Shown: one piece after another, positions 28,012 through 36,104 of the stretch
How positions within the stretch are numbered: position 1 is the first letter of the stretch
Layout of the letters: each line of letters starts with the position of its first letter
Notes under the pieces: model-generated
What the model saw: only the letters and a program-made list of their open reading frames with translations
Told to the model about the DNA's origin: nothing
Databases searched by the model: none
Program-made: the position numbers and the translations under genes
Source of the DNA: a virus
IMG/VR virus record: IMGVR_UViG_3300032193_000397
Coordinates: 1-47,693 of that record
Reading direction: 5' to 3' (one strand)
DNA: 47,693 nucleotides

Positions 28012-31000
28012 ATGACTAGAAATAGTAGAGAACTATCTCAATTTGCGTCTTTCGTTGAAGTCAGAGATGCAAACCAAAATATAGGACTGACAACATCCCT
28101 AGTCATGCTAGGTGGTGTTGGTATCGGTAGTACAGTCGGTGATTATCTAACAGAACGAACGTCAAGAGGTTCTAATGCCAACGACTCACTAATCAACTTT
28201 AACGAGTCTTATTTGCTGGATGATGTTTATATTGAAGGAAACTTAAACGTTGATAATGGATCTAGTGCTTCTATCACTGGTTTTGGTGCTACATTCCCTA
28301 AGTTAAACGTAGGTGGACTAACAACAACTAGGGATCTTGTAGTAGTTGGTGTTACAACACTTGCCCGTGATACTGGATTTGGAACAGTATATGTTGGTCA
28401 AGAAACTGTTACTATCAATGGATCACAAAACGGTTCAACTGGAACTAATGCTAACATTGGTATTGCAGTTACTGGTCCTGGTGGTACACCAATAGGATCT
28501 GCCGATGATGATAGTTCGGTACATGGTTTAGTTGTTATTGATAATCAAGGTGCTGGAGATCCTCAAAAAGATGTAGCACTATATGTTGCAGGTAGAGTTC
28601 ACTTCAATGGTGGTGATCCTTTACTTACAGATCCAACAAATGGTGGTGAAACTGGACTTGGAACTGAATTTGTTGTTGTTCCAAAGTCACTCTTCTATGA
28701 CAGAGTAACTGTTGTTGAAGGAATTGATATTGTTAAAGCAAATAGTGCAAGTATCGGTGCTTCATTTAGAGTTCTTAATCCAGACTTCCAGAATAAGTCT
28801 GGTGAAACTGATGAACTAGGGCAACCAGCAATTTACACAAATGGTGGTCTTCAGGTTGATGCAAATACAGGTATCGGTCTATCACTTACTGTTGGTCACT
28901 CAATAAATCTTGGATTTGATTCCAATGAGTTTACACCACAGAACGAGATTTATTCTCCTATTGATATAAAAGCTTCTTTAGTTTCTATCGGAATTAGTGA
29001 TGCTGATCCTAGATATGATGCTAGTTTTAATGATGGACTCACTCAGGTTGACACTAATGCCTGCACATTCACCGATATACTTCCATCATATGCTGAAGGT
29101 AGACCTCACAATAATGTTGGTAAAGATACTTCACGTTGGGAGAACGGTTATTTTCATAATTTATTCGTTGGTCCTCTTGGATCAGATAGTATAGCAGAAT
29201 TTGAAAATGTAAATGTTGGAAATGGTGCTACTATTGCGTTCTTAAGTGTTGCTGGAGATGGTGGAACTGATCCAGATGAAATTTACCTAGATGTTGGTCT
29301 TGGTAAAGCAAACTTTCAAAGTATTGATGCCCAAGGTGCTTTCTTCTTCTCTGGAATTGCAACATTCCAAGGTGTTGTAAACATCATTAGTGATACATTT
29401 AACAATGCATTCGTTGCTACTGCTTTCCAAGCAAACAACGTAGATCTTTATGAACAAAATCAAAGTAACAGTACAAATCCTGAGTTCTTCTATCCAGCAA
29501 TGGCAAATGCTGGTATCTCTCAGACTGATGCTGGAGGAAGATTATTCGTCAATCAAGGTTTCTACTTAGATGCGTTTAGTACAAGTCTATTTGTATCTAA
29601 CAATCTGAATGTTCTTGGTACTGCAATCAATGCAACAGAGGCAGAACCTGATTTAAGATTTGATTTACTCAATTATGGAGTATCATATCTAAACGTTGCT
29701 TCATCTGCACAACATATTGACATAGGTCTGGGTCAGCAAGCAGGATCTATCACTTCCATAAGAAGTGAAGATACAGAAGTTAGCAGACTAATTCTATCAC
29801 AAAATGAAATTAAAGCAAGTGATAGGCAAGTAAATATCACTCTTGATAGCACAACATCTACAGCATTTGCAGGATTTGTTCAAATTGGTGGTACTCACAT
29901 CAAGTGTGATCAAAATGATATTGATATTGCAGATACACCACTAAATGCACAACTCTTCAAACAGGCACCAAATGTTCTTATCGGTGCTAATGATCTTGGT
30001 ATTGCTACTCTCAGAAATAATATCACTGAACTTACTGGTTTCTTAAGACTTGGCAAGAATGTCATTCAATCATCCGATGGATTTACAGCAATTACTGTTG
30101 GATTAGCTGGAACATTTACTCAAACAGAAGGTGATCTAATCGTTGGTGGTAATGATATTCAGACTGGATTTGGTATCACTAACATCACAATGGTTGGTGA
30201 TAGTAAAACTATTTTCTATGGTGATATTGAAATTCGTGGAAATGAAATCCTATCATCAGATGGCAGTGTTAATATCTTGATGCTTGATAATCAAGAACTA
30301 ACAAGTTTCACTGGTGATATTAGAGTTGAAGGTAATGATATTCAAGCAGGTACTGGTGATACGAATATCACCATGATTGCAAATAATAATACTATATTTG
30401 CTGGTGCAATTCAAGTAGGTGATAATGAAATCCGTTCAAGTGATGGTCAACCAAACATCACATTGGATAGTGATGTAAAAACAACTGTTAGTGGTGATTT
30501 ACAGGTAGGTACAGGCACAATGCGTGCTGGTGATGGAACTATCTGTATTGAAATGGAAGGTGGAACTGGTGATGTTGGAATTACGAGTGATCTAACTGCT
30601 AACAGTGCATTCTTTAATGGTCTTGAGGCAAGACTAAATGTTCAAGATGTCAACATTAGAGATAATCTTCTGACACTTGGTCTCATTGAAGATCCACTCA
30701 ATGAAGGTACACTTATTCCACCTAATGTAGCAGCAGGAAATACTGGCGATGCTGGTATTTTGATGGCACGTTATGATGTTGGTCTCTCAACTCATAGGTA
30801 TGCTGGTATTTTCTATGATCAATCTGAAGGAAGAGTTGCAATTCGCACAGATGTAGAAATCGATCCTGGAACTGGTGAAGTTGGAAGAGATCGTTATGTC
30901 CTACCTCAAGGACTTCCATCAGAGTTAGAACTATCAAATCTCTACATTAACATAGACAATACTATTGGAATCACTACAATCTTTGAAGCAGGGACTGTTG

Positions 31001-31068
31001 ACACTGGTGAAGAAGTTAAAAATGTTCTAAATGTTGTAAATGTTGAGATTGATGGAGGATTCTATTGA
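28012..31068 (+). CDS. Tail-fibre-type protein with about 33-residue tandem repeats
   Basis: A 1,018-residue protein starting MTRNSRELSQFASFVEVRD. The middle is fibre-like. Residues about 620-850 hold roughly six tandem copies of a 33-34 residue motif with consensus GDI.VGGNDIQSSDG..NITM followed by N..TIFAG. The regular spacing predicts a beta-helical or triple-stranded shaft. The C-terminus (DNLLTLGLIEDP, GDAGILMARYDVGLSTHRYA, FYDQSEGRVAIRTD) resembles tips of other long fibres. It ends the large adhesion block, directly before an inverted repeat and an early promoter. Confidence 0.7.
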   Translation: MTRNSRELSQFASFVEVRDANQNIGLTTSLVMLGGVGIGSTVGDYLTERTSRGSNANDSLINFNESYLLDDVYIEGNLNVDNGSSASITGFGATFPKLNVGGLTTTRDLVVVGVTTLARDTGFGTVYVGQETVTINGSQNGSTGTNANIGIAVTGPGGTPIGSADDDSSVHGLVVIDNQGAGDPQKDVALYVAGRVHFNGGDPLLTDPTNGGETGLGTEFVVVPKSLFYDRVTVVEGIDIVKANSASIGASFRVLNPDFQNKSGETDELGQPAIYTNGGLQVDANTGIGLSLTVGHSINLGFDSNEFTPQNEIYSPIDIKASLVSIGISDADPRYDASFNDGLTQVDTNACTFTDILPSYAEGRPHNNVGKDTSRWENGYFHNLFVGPLGSDSIAEFENVNVGNGATIAFLSVAGDGGTDPDEIYLDVGLGKANFQSIDAQGAFFFSGIATFQGVVNIISDTFNNAFVATAFQANNVDLYEQNQSNSTNPEFFYPAMANAGISQTDAGGRLFVNQGFYLDAFSTSLFVSNNLNVLGTAINATEAEPDLRFDLLNYGVSYLNVASSAQHIDIGLGQQAGSITSIRSEDTEVSRLILSQNEIKASDRQVNITLDSTTSTAFAGFVQIGGTHIKCDQNDIDIADTPLNAQLFKQAPNVLIGANDLGIATLRNNITELTGFLRLGKNVIQSSDGFTAITVGLAGTFTQTEGDLIVGGNDIQTGFGITNITMVGDSKTIFYGDIEIRGNEILSSDGSVNILMLDNQELTSFTGDIRVEGNDIQAGTGDTNITMIANNNTIFAGAIQVGDNEIRSSDGQPNITLDSDVKTTVSGDLQVGTGTMRAGDGTICIEMEGGTGDVGITSDLTANSAFFNGLEARLNVQDVNIRDNLLTLGLIEDPLNEGTLIPPNVAAGNTGDAGILMARYDVGLSTHRYAGIFYDQSEGRVAIRTDVEIDPGTGEVGRDRYVLPQGLPSELELSNLYINIDNTIGITTIFEAGTVDTGEEVKNVLNVVNVEIDGGFY

Positions 31069-31071
31069 CAA

Positions 31072-31109
31072 GATCCCTAATCATGTGTAGAATATCTCTG
31101 TTAGGGATC
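31072..31109 (+). terminator. 9-bp perfect inverted repeat after the structural block
   Basis: GATCCCTAA (31072-31080) pairs with TTAGGGATC (31101-31109) around a 20-base loop, starting 4 bases after the fibre stop. It is followed by AAAAGG, not a T-run, so it is either a weak terminator, an RNA end-stabilising hairpin or a protein-binding palindrome. Confidence 0.4.
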
Positions 31110-31122
31110 AAAAGGAAGGTTC

Positions 31123-31151
31123 TTGACAACTCTGAGACTTATCTATATAAT
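31123..31151 (+). promoter_or_regulatory. Consensus sigma70-type promoter
   Basis: TTGACA at 31123-31128, a 17-base spacer, TATAAT at 31146-31151: a full consensus match. It drives the small gene at 31180, which has AAAGGAG at 31166-31172. Confidence 0.85.
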
Positions 31152-31179
31152 GCTAAGACACTAGTAAAGGAGTATTTTC

Positions 31180-31344
31180 ATGGACCCATCTGAAATTTCA
31201 TTACAAACACCATCAAAATCCTTTGAATATGAGAAAATTTCGAGGGATATTGATAAGATTGAAGATATTGAGGGTCTACGAACAATGCTTAAGTCATATG
31301 TAAAATTATATTTCAAACAACAAGAGACGATCAAAATGATCTGA
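31180..31344 (+). CDS. Small hypothetical protein (54 residues)
   Basis: ATG 31180 follows AAAGGAG at a 7-base gap and a perfect sigma70 promoter, so it is very likely expressed. The sequence (MDPSEISLQTPSKSFEYEKI, then SRDIDKIEDIEGLRTMLKSY and VKLYFKQQETIKMI) is a compact helical protein. I recall similar short genes next to uvsW/uvsY in T4-like phages, but cannot name it. A terminator-like hairpin follows 26 bases later, which makes it a one-gene transcription unit. Confidence 0.8.
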   Translation: MDPSEISLQTPSKSFEYEKISRDIDKIEDIEGLRTMLKSYVKLYFKQQETIKMI

Positions 31345-31370
31345 TAGGACCAGTTTGAGAACTGTCACAG

Positions 31371-31404
31371 GCACCTTGACTTTCGGGTCAGGGTGCTTTA
31401 TATT
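31371..31404 (+). terminator. Terminator hairpin interleaved with a promoter
   Basis: GCACCTTGAC (31371-31380) pairs with GTCAGGGTGC (31387-31396; one G-U) around a 6-base loop, followed by TTTATATT: an intrinsic terminator for the small gene upstream. The same bases hold a promoter for the helicase: TTGACT at 31376-31381, a 17-base spacer, TATATT at 31399-31404. The -35 lies in the left arm and the -10 in the T-rich tail. Confidence 0.7.
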
Positions 31405-31427
31405 ATATTCATCGATACGAAAACCAC

Positions 31428-32675
31428 TTGACCATCTCTCTTCGTCCTCATCAGCAACGTGCATGTGATGCTATGCTGAAGCATGATCTTGGTCAAATTA
31501 TTGTTCCGACTGGTGGTGGTAAGACTATCACCATGATTCAAGATACTATTACAACTCATAATGCAATCAACAGTGGCACCACTACTGTTGTTGTTGCTCC
31601 TCGTATTCTTCTCGCTGAGCAACTTTGCAGTGAGTTTCTGGAACTGATTGACACCAAGAATGTCCATGTGATGCACGTTCACAGTGGTGAAACTCACCAC
31701 TTCAGCAGCACCAAAGCAGACCAAATTCACATGTTTGCTAATGTTGCTCGGACTGCTGGTGATTCTTGTATTATCTTCACCACTTATCACTCCCTGCACA
31801 AAGTTCAGCAGGCAGATATTGAAGTCAATACCATTTACTTTGATGAATCTCATAACTCTGTCACCCGTAACTTCTTTCCTGCTACTGAGCACTTCAGCAA
31901 TGCTGCTGATCGTTGCTATTTCTTTACTGCGACTCCGAAACACTCTGCTACGGTGATGAAACCTGGCATGAATGATCGTGAGGTCTATGGTGATGTGATC
32001 TGTCAGGTTCCTGCACCTGAACTTATCAACAACGGTTTCATCATTCCTCCTAAGGTTGTTGTCAACGAACTGGACAATGCTGATCTGTTTGCTGATGTTC
32101 CTGCACGGGATTCTGCTCACCTGATCAAGACTATTGACGAGACTGGTGCTGACAAAGCACTGATCTGCTCCAAGTCTACGAAGAACATTGTCAACCTGAT
32201 TGGTCAGTCTGACTTTACTTTCCAACTAGAGATCCGCGGATATTCTTACATGTATATCACTGCCAAGACTGGTGCTGTGATTGATGGTCGCAAGGTCAAT
32301 CGTGAGGTTTTCTTTGAGACTTTGAGTGCATGGGGCAAAGACAATGAGAAGAAGTTTGTTGTTCTGCACCACAGCATCCTGTCTGAAGGTATCAACGTTT
32401 CTGGTCTTAATGCTGTGATCTTTATGCGGTCCATGGACTACATTGGTATCAGTCAGACCATCGGACGTGTGATCCGTCTGCATAAAGATGATGCTGAAGG
32501 TCTTCGCAATGGCAGCATCATTCCTGGTAAACTTGATCAGTATACCAAGTCTTTCGGTCTGGTTTGTGTTCCTACCTACAACAAAGTTGGTATTCAAACA
32601 GCTCAAAAGATCCAAACTGTTGTTGACATTGTGTTTGAGCAAGGTGGTGCTGCTGTTTCTACAATCAAGAGGTGA
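31428..32675 (+). CDS. uvsW: Superfamily 2 DNA helicase, UvsW-like
   Basis: A 415-residue helicase with a TTG start at 31428; no in-frame ATG fits better, and N-terminal LRPHQQRACDAM is the expected Q-like motif. Walker A is PTGGGKT (27-33), motif II DESH (139-142), motif III FFTATP, and motif VI QTIGRVIRLH (near 342). T4 UvsW is about 500 residues and resolves branched recombination/replication intermediates and R-loops; this protein lacks most of its N-terminal extension, so UvsW is the best but not the only fit. Codons look richer in C/G third bases than the structural genes. It is expressed from the promoter fused to the upstream terminator. Confidence 0.75.
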   Translation: MTISLRPHQQRACDAMLKHDLGQIIVPTGGGKTITMIQDTITTHNAINSGTTTVVVAPRILLAEQLCSEFLELIDTKNVHVMHVHSGETHHFSSTKADQIHMFANVARTAGDSCIIFTTYHSLHKVQQADIEVNTIYFDESHNSVTRNFFPATEHFSNAADRCYFFTATPKHSATVMKPGMNDREVYGDVICQVPAPELINNGFIIPPKVVVNELDNADLFADVPARDSAHLIKTIDETGADKALICSKSTKNIVNLIGQSDFTFQLEIRGYSYMYITAKTGAVIDGRKVNREVFFETLSAWGKDNEKKFVVLHHSILSEGINVSGLNAVIFMRSMDYIGISQTIGRVIRLHKDDAEGLRNGSIIPGKLDQYTKSFGLVCVPTYNKVGIQTAQKIQTVVDIVFEQGGAAVSTIKR

Positions 32676-32678
32676 TCT

Positions 32679-32906
32679 ATGAAGTATACATATACTAACT
32701 CATCAGTATTAGAACCTGATTTTCGCAATCAATACTGCTCAGATGATGGAAATTTTGTTGTGATTCCGATGGCAGGTAAGAAAGAAAACTACACCACCAT
32801 TATTGAAGGAAAACCAACAGGGAAAATATATCGTAAGTTTGACACAGCATTGACAGCAGTGTTAAAATTACAAAAAAGATACCTCAAGAAGACAAAAAGG
32901 AAATAG
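32679..32906 (+). CDS. Small basic hypothetical protein
   Basis: A 75-residue protein (MKYTYTNSSVLEPDFRNQYC start) with a very basic, helical C-terminus (LKLQKRYLKKTKRK) that could bind nucleic acid. It follows the helicase stop by three bases, with GAGGTGAT as ribosome binding site, and precedes the first oxygenase of the cluster by one base. Function not recognised. Confidence 0.65.
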   Translation: MKYTYTNSSVLEPDFRNQYCSDDGNFVVIPMAGKKENYTTIIEGKPTGKIYRKFDTALTAVLKLQKRYLKKTKRK

Positions 32907-32907
32907 T

Positions 32908-33579
32908 ATGACACATTACGGAATTTATGGTGAACCACCACAAGGAAATGAAGAGTACATAATTCCAATGTTTTCTACTCCTCTTATGCATCTTAAAGTG
33001 GAGGATTGGGAAGAAAAGAAAAAAGCTCTACTCGAAATGTATGAGAAGAGAAAGTCTGATAAATCTAAATTTAAAGTTGCTACAGGAAGTAAAACAAGTT
33101 TAGATGTAGAAACAGATTATCATCATAATTATGATACGGGATATGCCTATGATGAAGACATCATGGAAATTTTCCAATCAGAATTAGAAGCACTTGCTGA
33201 TACATTTGAATGTAGTGTAGAAGTTTGCACTACATGGTTTGAAAAGGCATCAACCACTAAGTTTCATCAGGTTCATAATCATGGATGTCAAGGATTCAGT
33301 GCTGTATGTTTCATTCAGTTTGATCCGAAGCATCATACACCAACTGTTTTTATGAATCCTAATCTAGCAGATGTTGAAACTTGTAATATTGTTCCACCAG
33401 GAATTAGAGAAGGATCACTGATATTTTTCCCATCATATGTTTTGCACTACACTGCACCAAATCAAAGTGATGTAGATAGAATTATTCTCTCATTTAATGT
33501 CAATGCAGAATACGAGCATTTTACATTTGCAGAAGAAAATGCTCAAGGACCTGGTGAATATAGTACCACCGATGTCTAA
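32908..33579 (+). CDS. 2OG-Fe(II) oxygenase-like protein, HxH variant
   Basis: A 223-residue protein starting MTHYGIYGEPPQGNEEYIIP. The core has H123-x-H125 (VHNHG), distal H180 in FFPSYVLHYTAP and R191 in DRIILSFNV. The His in place of the usual Asp is seen in the phage/bacterial group with H.H....SGVYY motifs, which I believe are still 2OG-type folds. First member of four consecutive oxygenase-type genes; overlaps the next by eight bases. Confidence 0.72.
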   Translation: MTHYGIYGEPPQGNEEYIIPMFSTPLMHLKVEDWEEKKKALLEMYEKRKSDKSKFKVATGSKTSLDVETDYHHNYDTGYAYDEDIMEIFQSELEALADTFECSVEVCTTWFEKASTTKFHQVHNHGCQGFSAVCFIQFDPKHHTPTVFMNPNLADVETCNIVPPGIREGSLIFFPSYVLHYTAPNQSDVDRIILSFNVNAEYEHFTFAEENAQGPGEYSTTDV

Positions 33580-34135
33580 GTCATTTGTTCTTAGAAACTT
33601 TTTGTTTCAAGATGATGTAAAAGAACTGAATCAATGGACTCTTGATAACTGCCATCAAGAGTTCTTTGAAGACGCTAACATGGACCCTGATAATTCTGGA
33701 ACAAGATTTACAACTCGATTTCCAAATGAATCAGTTGCTCCACATATAAATTATCCTGATGCTGCACACATTGTCAGGCAAAGAATTGTAAATTACTTTG
33801 ATCTGGATGGATACAAAAGTCCACCATCATATAGTCATGGGATTGTAAATGGTATTGGATATTCTGGTGGAAGAATAGAAAATCACATTGATCCTACATA
33901 CTATCCAGATACGAAGACAATCCACTTTAATGCTATTACACAGCAAGCAGATAGGGGTGGACATACTATCATTGGTGGTGTAGAATATAATGACCTAGAT
34001 GCTACAGATCTTCTGATCTATCAAGTGTCTGAGGTTCATCATGAGGTCACAGTAACTGAAGGTAATACTCCTAGAATACTATGGGTGTTTGGTTTTTGTT
34101 TGGATGATAAGAAAATAGGAGAGATATTTTTATGA
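33572..34135 (+). CDS. 2OG-Fe(II) oxygenase (P4H-like)
   Basis: A 187-residue protein; ATG 33572 (MSKSFVLRNFLFQDD) chosen over an upstream in-frame start because it gives a normal short overlap and a folded N-terminus. H105-x-D107 (ENHIDPT), distal H156 or H157 (EVHHEVTV) and R168 (TPRILWVFGF) make a complete metal and cosubstrate site. Substrate unknown. It overlaps the next gene by ATGA. Confidence 0.75.
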   Translation: MSKSFVLRNFLFQDDVKELNQWTLDNCHQEFFEDANMDPDNSGTRFTTRFPNESVAPHINYPDAAHIVRQRIVNYFDLDGYKSPPSYSHGIVNGIGYSGGRIENHIDPTYYPDTKTIHFNAITQQADRGGHTIIGGVEYNDLDATDLLIYQVSEVHHEVTVTEGNTPRILWVFGFCLDDKKIGEIFL

Positions 34136-34863
34136 GAGATTTAAGCAAAGATCCAACACTATTTGAGACTAATGATTTCTCAAATATGAATATCATTGAG
34201 TTCGTTGATGGTGACAAAGTATCCAACATTTACTGGATGGATGACTTCTATAAACGACCTGATGATGTATATAATTACTTGCTTTCGATTGAACCACCAC
34301 TGTGGAAAGTAGGACCAGAATGGGATTTAGGTAGAGGAACTCTCAATACAAAATACTTTGAAGATCGTAGACATATGATGAAGCATCCTGGTATATGCTC
34401 ATTGTATGATAAGGTTGCGGATATTTGTGATCAAGATCCATTAGATGATGAGATTGTAACTAACTTTACAAGATTTTCTAAAGTTAAACAAAACCCATAC
34501 GATAGTCATTTTTGGTGGCCTCATCATGACGGAGGATATAATGGTATTTGTTATCTCTCGAAGAAAAATGAGATAGGAACAAATTTATATAAACCAAAAA
34601 TTACTGATGATCCTGATGTACTACCTTTGGATGAAAATGGTGGTGTGAGAGATGAACATGCTATCCCATGGACACCCAAAAATCTATGGGAAATCATAAT
34701 TAGATTTCGTTCAAAGTTCAATCGGTTTGTGATGTTTGAAGGATCATATTACTATCACAGTATGGATCTAACTGGTAGAAATTATTTTGCAGATCATTAT
34801 AGTGATGCCGAATTTAGAATCAATCAAGTATTTTTCTTCAAAAATCCGAGGGCACTAAAATAA
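34132..34863 (+). CDS. 2OG oxygenase-like protein (DUF6445-type)
   Basis: A 243-residue protein. WWPHHDGGYNGICYLS gives H131-x-D133; FNRFVMFEGSYYYHSMD gives distal H209, and FRINQVFFF gives R229. This HHD...YHSM...R.NQVFF pattern is one I associate with DUF6445, a 2OG-oxygenase-like family common in marine phages. Overlaps both neighbours (ATGA before, TAATG after), so the four genes are one translational unit. Confidence 0.7.
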   Translation: MRDLSKDPTLFETNDFSNMNIIEFVDGDKVSNIYWMDDFYKRPDDVYNYLLSIEPPLWKVGPEWDLGRGTLNTKYFEDRRHMMKHPGICSLYDKVADICDQDPLDDEIVTNFTRFSKVKQNPYDSHFWWPHHDGGYNGICYLSKKNEIGTNLYKPKITDDPDVLPLDENGGVRDEHAIPWTPKNLWEIIIRFRSKFNRFVMFEGSYYYHSMDLTGRNYFADHYSDAEFRINQVFFFKNPRALK

Positions 34864-35522
34864 TGGAGCATAAATTTAGACCTGATATAAATCCAAATGA
34901 AGATAATTTTTATCCTCTAAATGTAGAAAATAGAAACAGAATTGATCTGTTCACGACTCCATTTTATGGTTACAATCTAGACTTTAATAATCAGGAGATT
35001 GTTGATGAGTGTTTTGAACTAAAAGATAAATATCCCAATGGAGTTAGTAAGTCTAACTTTGGTGGTGGTTGGCAAAGTCAAGTATATGAACTGGCACGAA
35101 TTAGAAGAGAAGTTACACCTGCTATTCAAAATCTTGCTAGAAATGTAGTTGATTTAGCAAATGATATGCTAGAAGATTGTGGATCTGTGGTTAGAGTTGG
35201 TGATGATCAGATTGGTTGGTGGATTAACATCAACAAAGGAATGGGATATAATGTCTATCATACACATCCTGGTTGCACAGTGATTGGAATTTATTATCCA
35301 ATGATTCCTGATGATCTTGAAGAGAATGAGGGAAACTTAACTATTCTTAGATCTGATCCATCAAATCATAATGCTGCATTTGCTGATATTCAGAATTGGT
35401 GTGAATTTGTAATCAAACCTAAAGTGGGTAGTTTATATTTGATGCCATCCACAGTTGGTCATTATGTGACACCACATTTTAGTGATCAAGAGAGAATATC
35501 TATTGCATTTAATGTTGGATAA
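34863..35522 (+). CDS. 2OG-Fe(II) oxygenase-like protein, HxH variant
   Basis: A 219-residue protein. YHTHPGCTVIGIYYP gives H133-x-H135, PSTVGHYVTPH gives distal H200, and QERISIAFNVG gives R211. The form is the same as the 32908 gene (H.H and a C-terminal R.S.AFN), so the two are probably distant paralogues. A late promoter-like ATAAATA overlaps its stop. Confidence 0.72.
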   Translation: MEHKFRPDINPNEDNFYPLNVENRNRIDLFTTPFYGYNLDFNNQEIVDECFELKDKYPNGVSKSNFGGGWQSQVYELARIRREVTPAIQNLARNVVDLANDMLEDCGSVVRVGDDQIGWWININKGMGYNVYHTHPGCTVIGIYYPMIPDDLEENEGNLTILRSDPSNHNAAFADIQNWCEFVIKPKVGSLYLMPSTVGHYVTPHFSDQERISIAFNVG

Positions 35523-35525
35523 ATA
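35519..35525 (+). promoter_or_regulatory. Candidate late promoter ATAAATA before the collar-fibre pair
   Basis: ATAAATA, preceded by G, overlaps the stop of the oxygenase and lies 34 bases before the tail-collar gene at 35560. This gives the fibres their own late transcription. Confidence 0.45.
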
Positions 35526-35559
35526 ATACACGTCATTTGTAGTTAGTAATTGGTATAAT

Positions 35560-36096
35560 ATGTCTATTCTTCAAGCAAGTGGTATACAATTTGGTTCTGA
35601 CAACACTATCTTAAACTCTAAGTATGGAATTATTCCTCAAAATAGTGTAGCAGTATTTTATCAGGCATCAGCACCAAATGGTTGGGCGCAAGTTAATACA
35701 CATAATAATAAAGCACTTAGAGTTGTAAGTGGAACTGGTGGAGGATTTGGTTCTGGTGGAACTGCTGGTCCTGGTGGACAACCATTTTCCACCATTTTTC
35801 CAACAAGTGTTAGACCAATTAGTGGAACTGTAACTGCTGCTGGTAGTGTGGGAGATACAACATTAACTACGCAACAAATTCCTGGACACACACATAATGC
35901 TGGTTCTCAAGTAACAGTTAGTCCAGGATCTCCTGGTATTGGTGGACGTGCTGTAAATACTAATGCACCAGCAACATCACCAACTGGTGGTGGTCAAGCA
36001 CATACTCACCCATTTACTGGTGCTTCATCACCATTTAGTGGAACTATGGACCTGAGAGTTCAATATATTGATGTCATTCTCTGCCGTTTCCAGTGA
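35560..36096 (+). CDS. Tail-collar-type fibre protein
   Basis: A 178-residue protein: MSILQASGIQFGSD start, then AVFYQASAPNGWAQ (the collar-domain start also seen in phage tail fibres) and ALRVVSGTGGG. Two HxH motifs follow, IPGHTHNAG and QAHTHPFTG, and a VQYIDVILCRF end. HxH motifs bind iron in the T4 long-fibre tip, so metal binding is plausible here. A short Gly/Ser/Pro loop separates the two motifs, where the next gene carries a huge insert. Confidence 0.78.
   Translation: MSILQASGIQFGSDNTILNSKYGIIPQNSVAVFYQASAPNGWAQVNTHNNKALRVVSGTGGGFGSGGTAGPGGQPFSTIFPTSVRPISGTVTAAGSVGDTTLTTQQIPGHTHNAGSQVTVSPGSPGIGGRAVNTNAPATSPTGGGQAHTHPFTGASSPFSGTMDLRVQYIDVILCRFQ
35956..36008 (+). repeat. 53-bp identical repeat, copy 1 (collar genes)
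   Basis: From AATACTAATGCACC to CATACTCA, identical over 53 bases to 37236-37288. It encodes NTNAPATSPTGGGQAHTH. A second identical 27-base block lies at 35851-35877 and 36384-36410. The blocks flank the variable segment. Confidence 0.9.
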
Positions 36097-36104
36097 GGTT
36101 ATAA

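Noticed and set aside
31398-32225. Long minus-strand open frame over the helicase
   Set aside because: It mirrors the helicase, whose motifs are all on the + strand; no family motif or ribosome binding site in the antisense frame.
35554-35559. TATAAT directly before the ATG at 35560
   Set aside because: Transcription would start inside the coding sequence; the late motif at 35519 is a better source.
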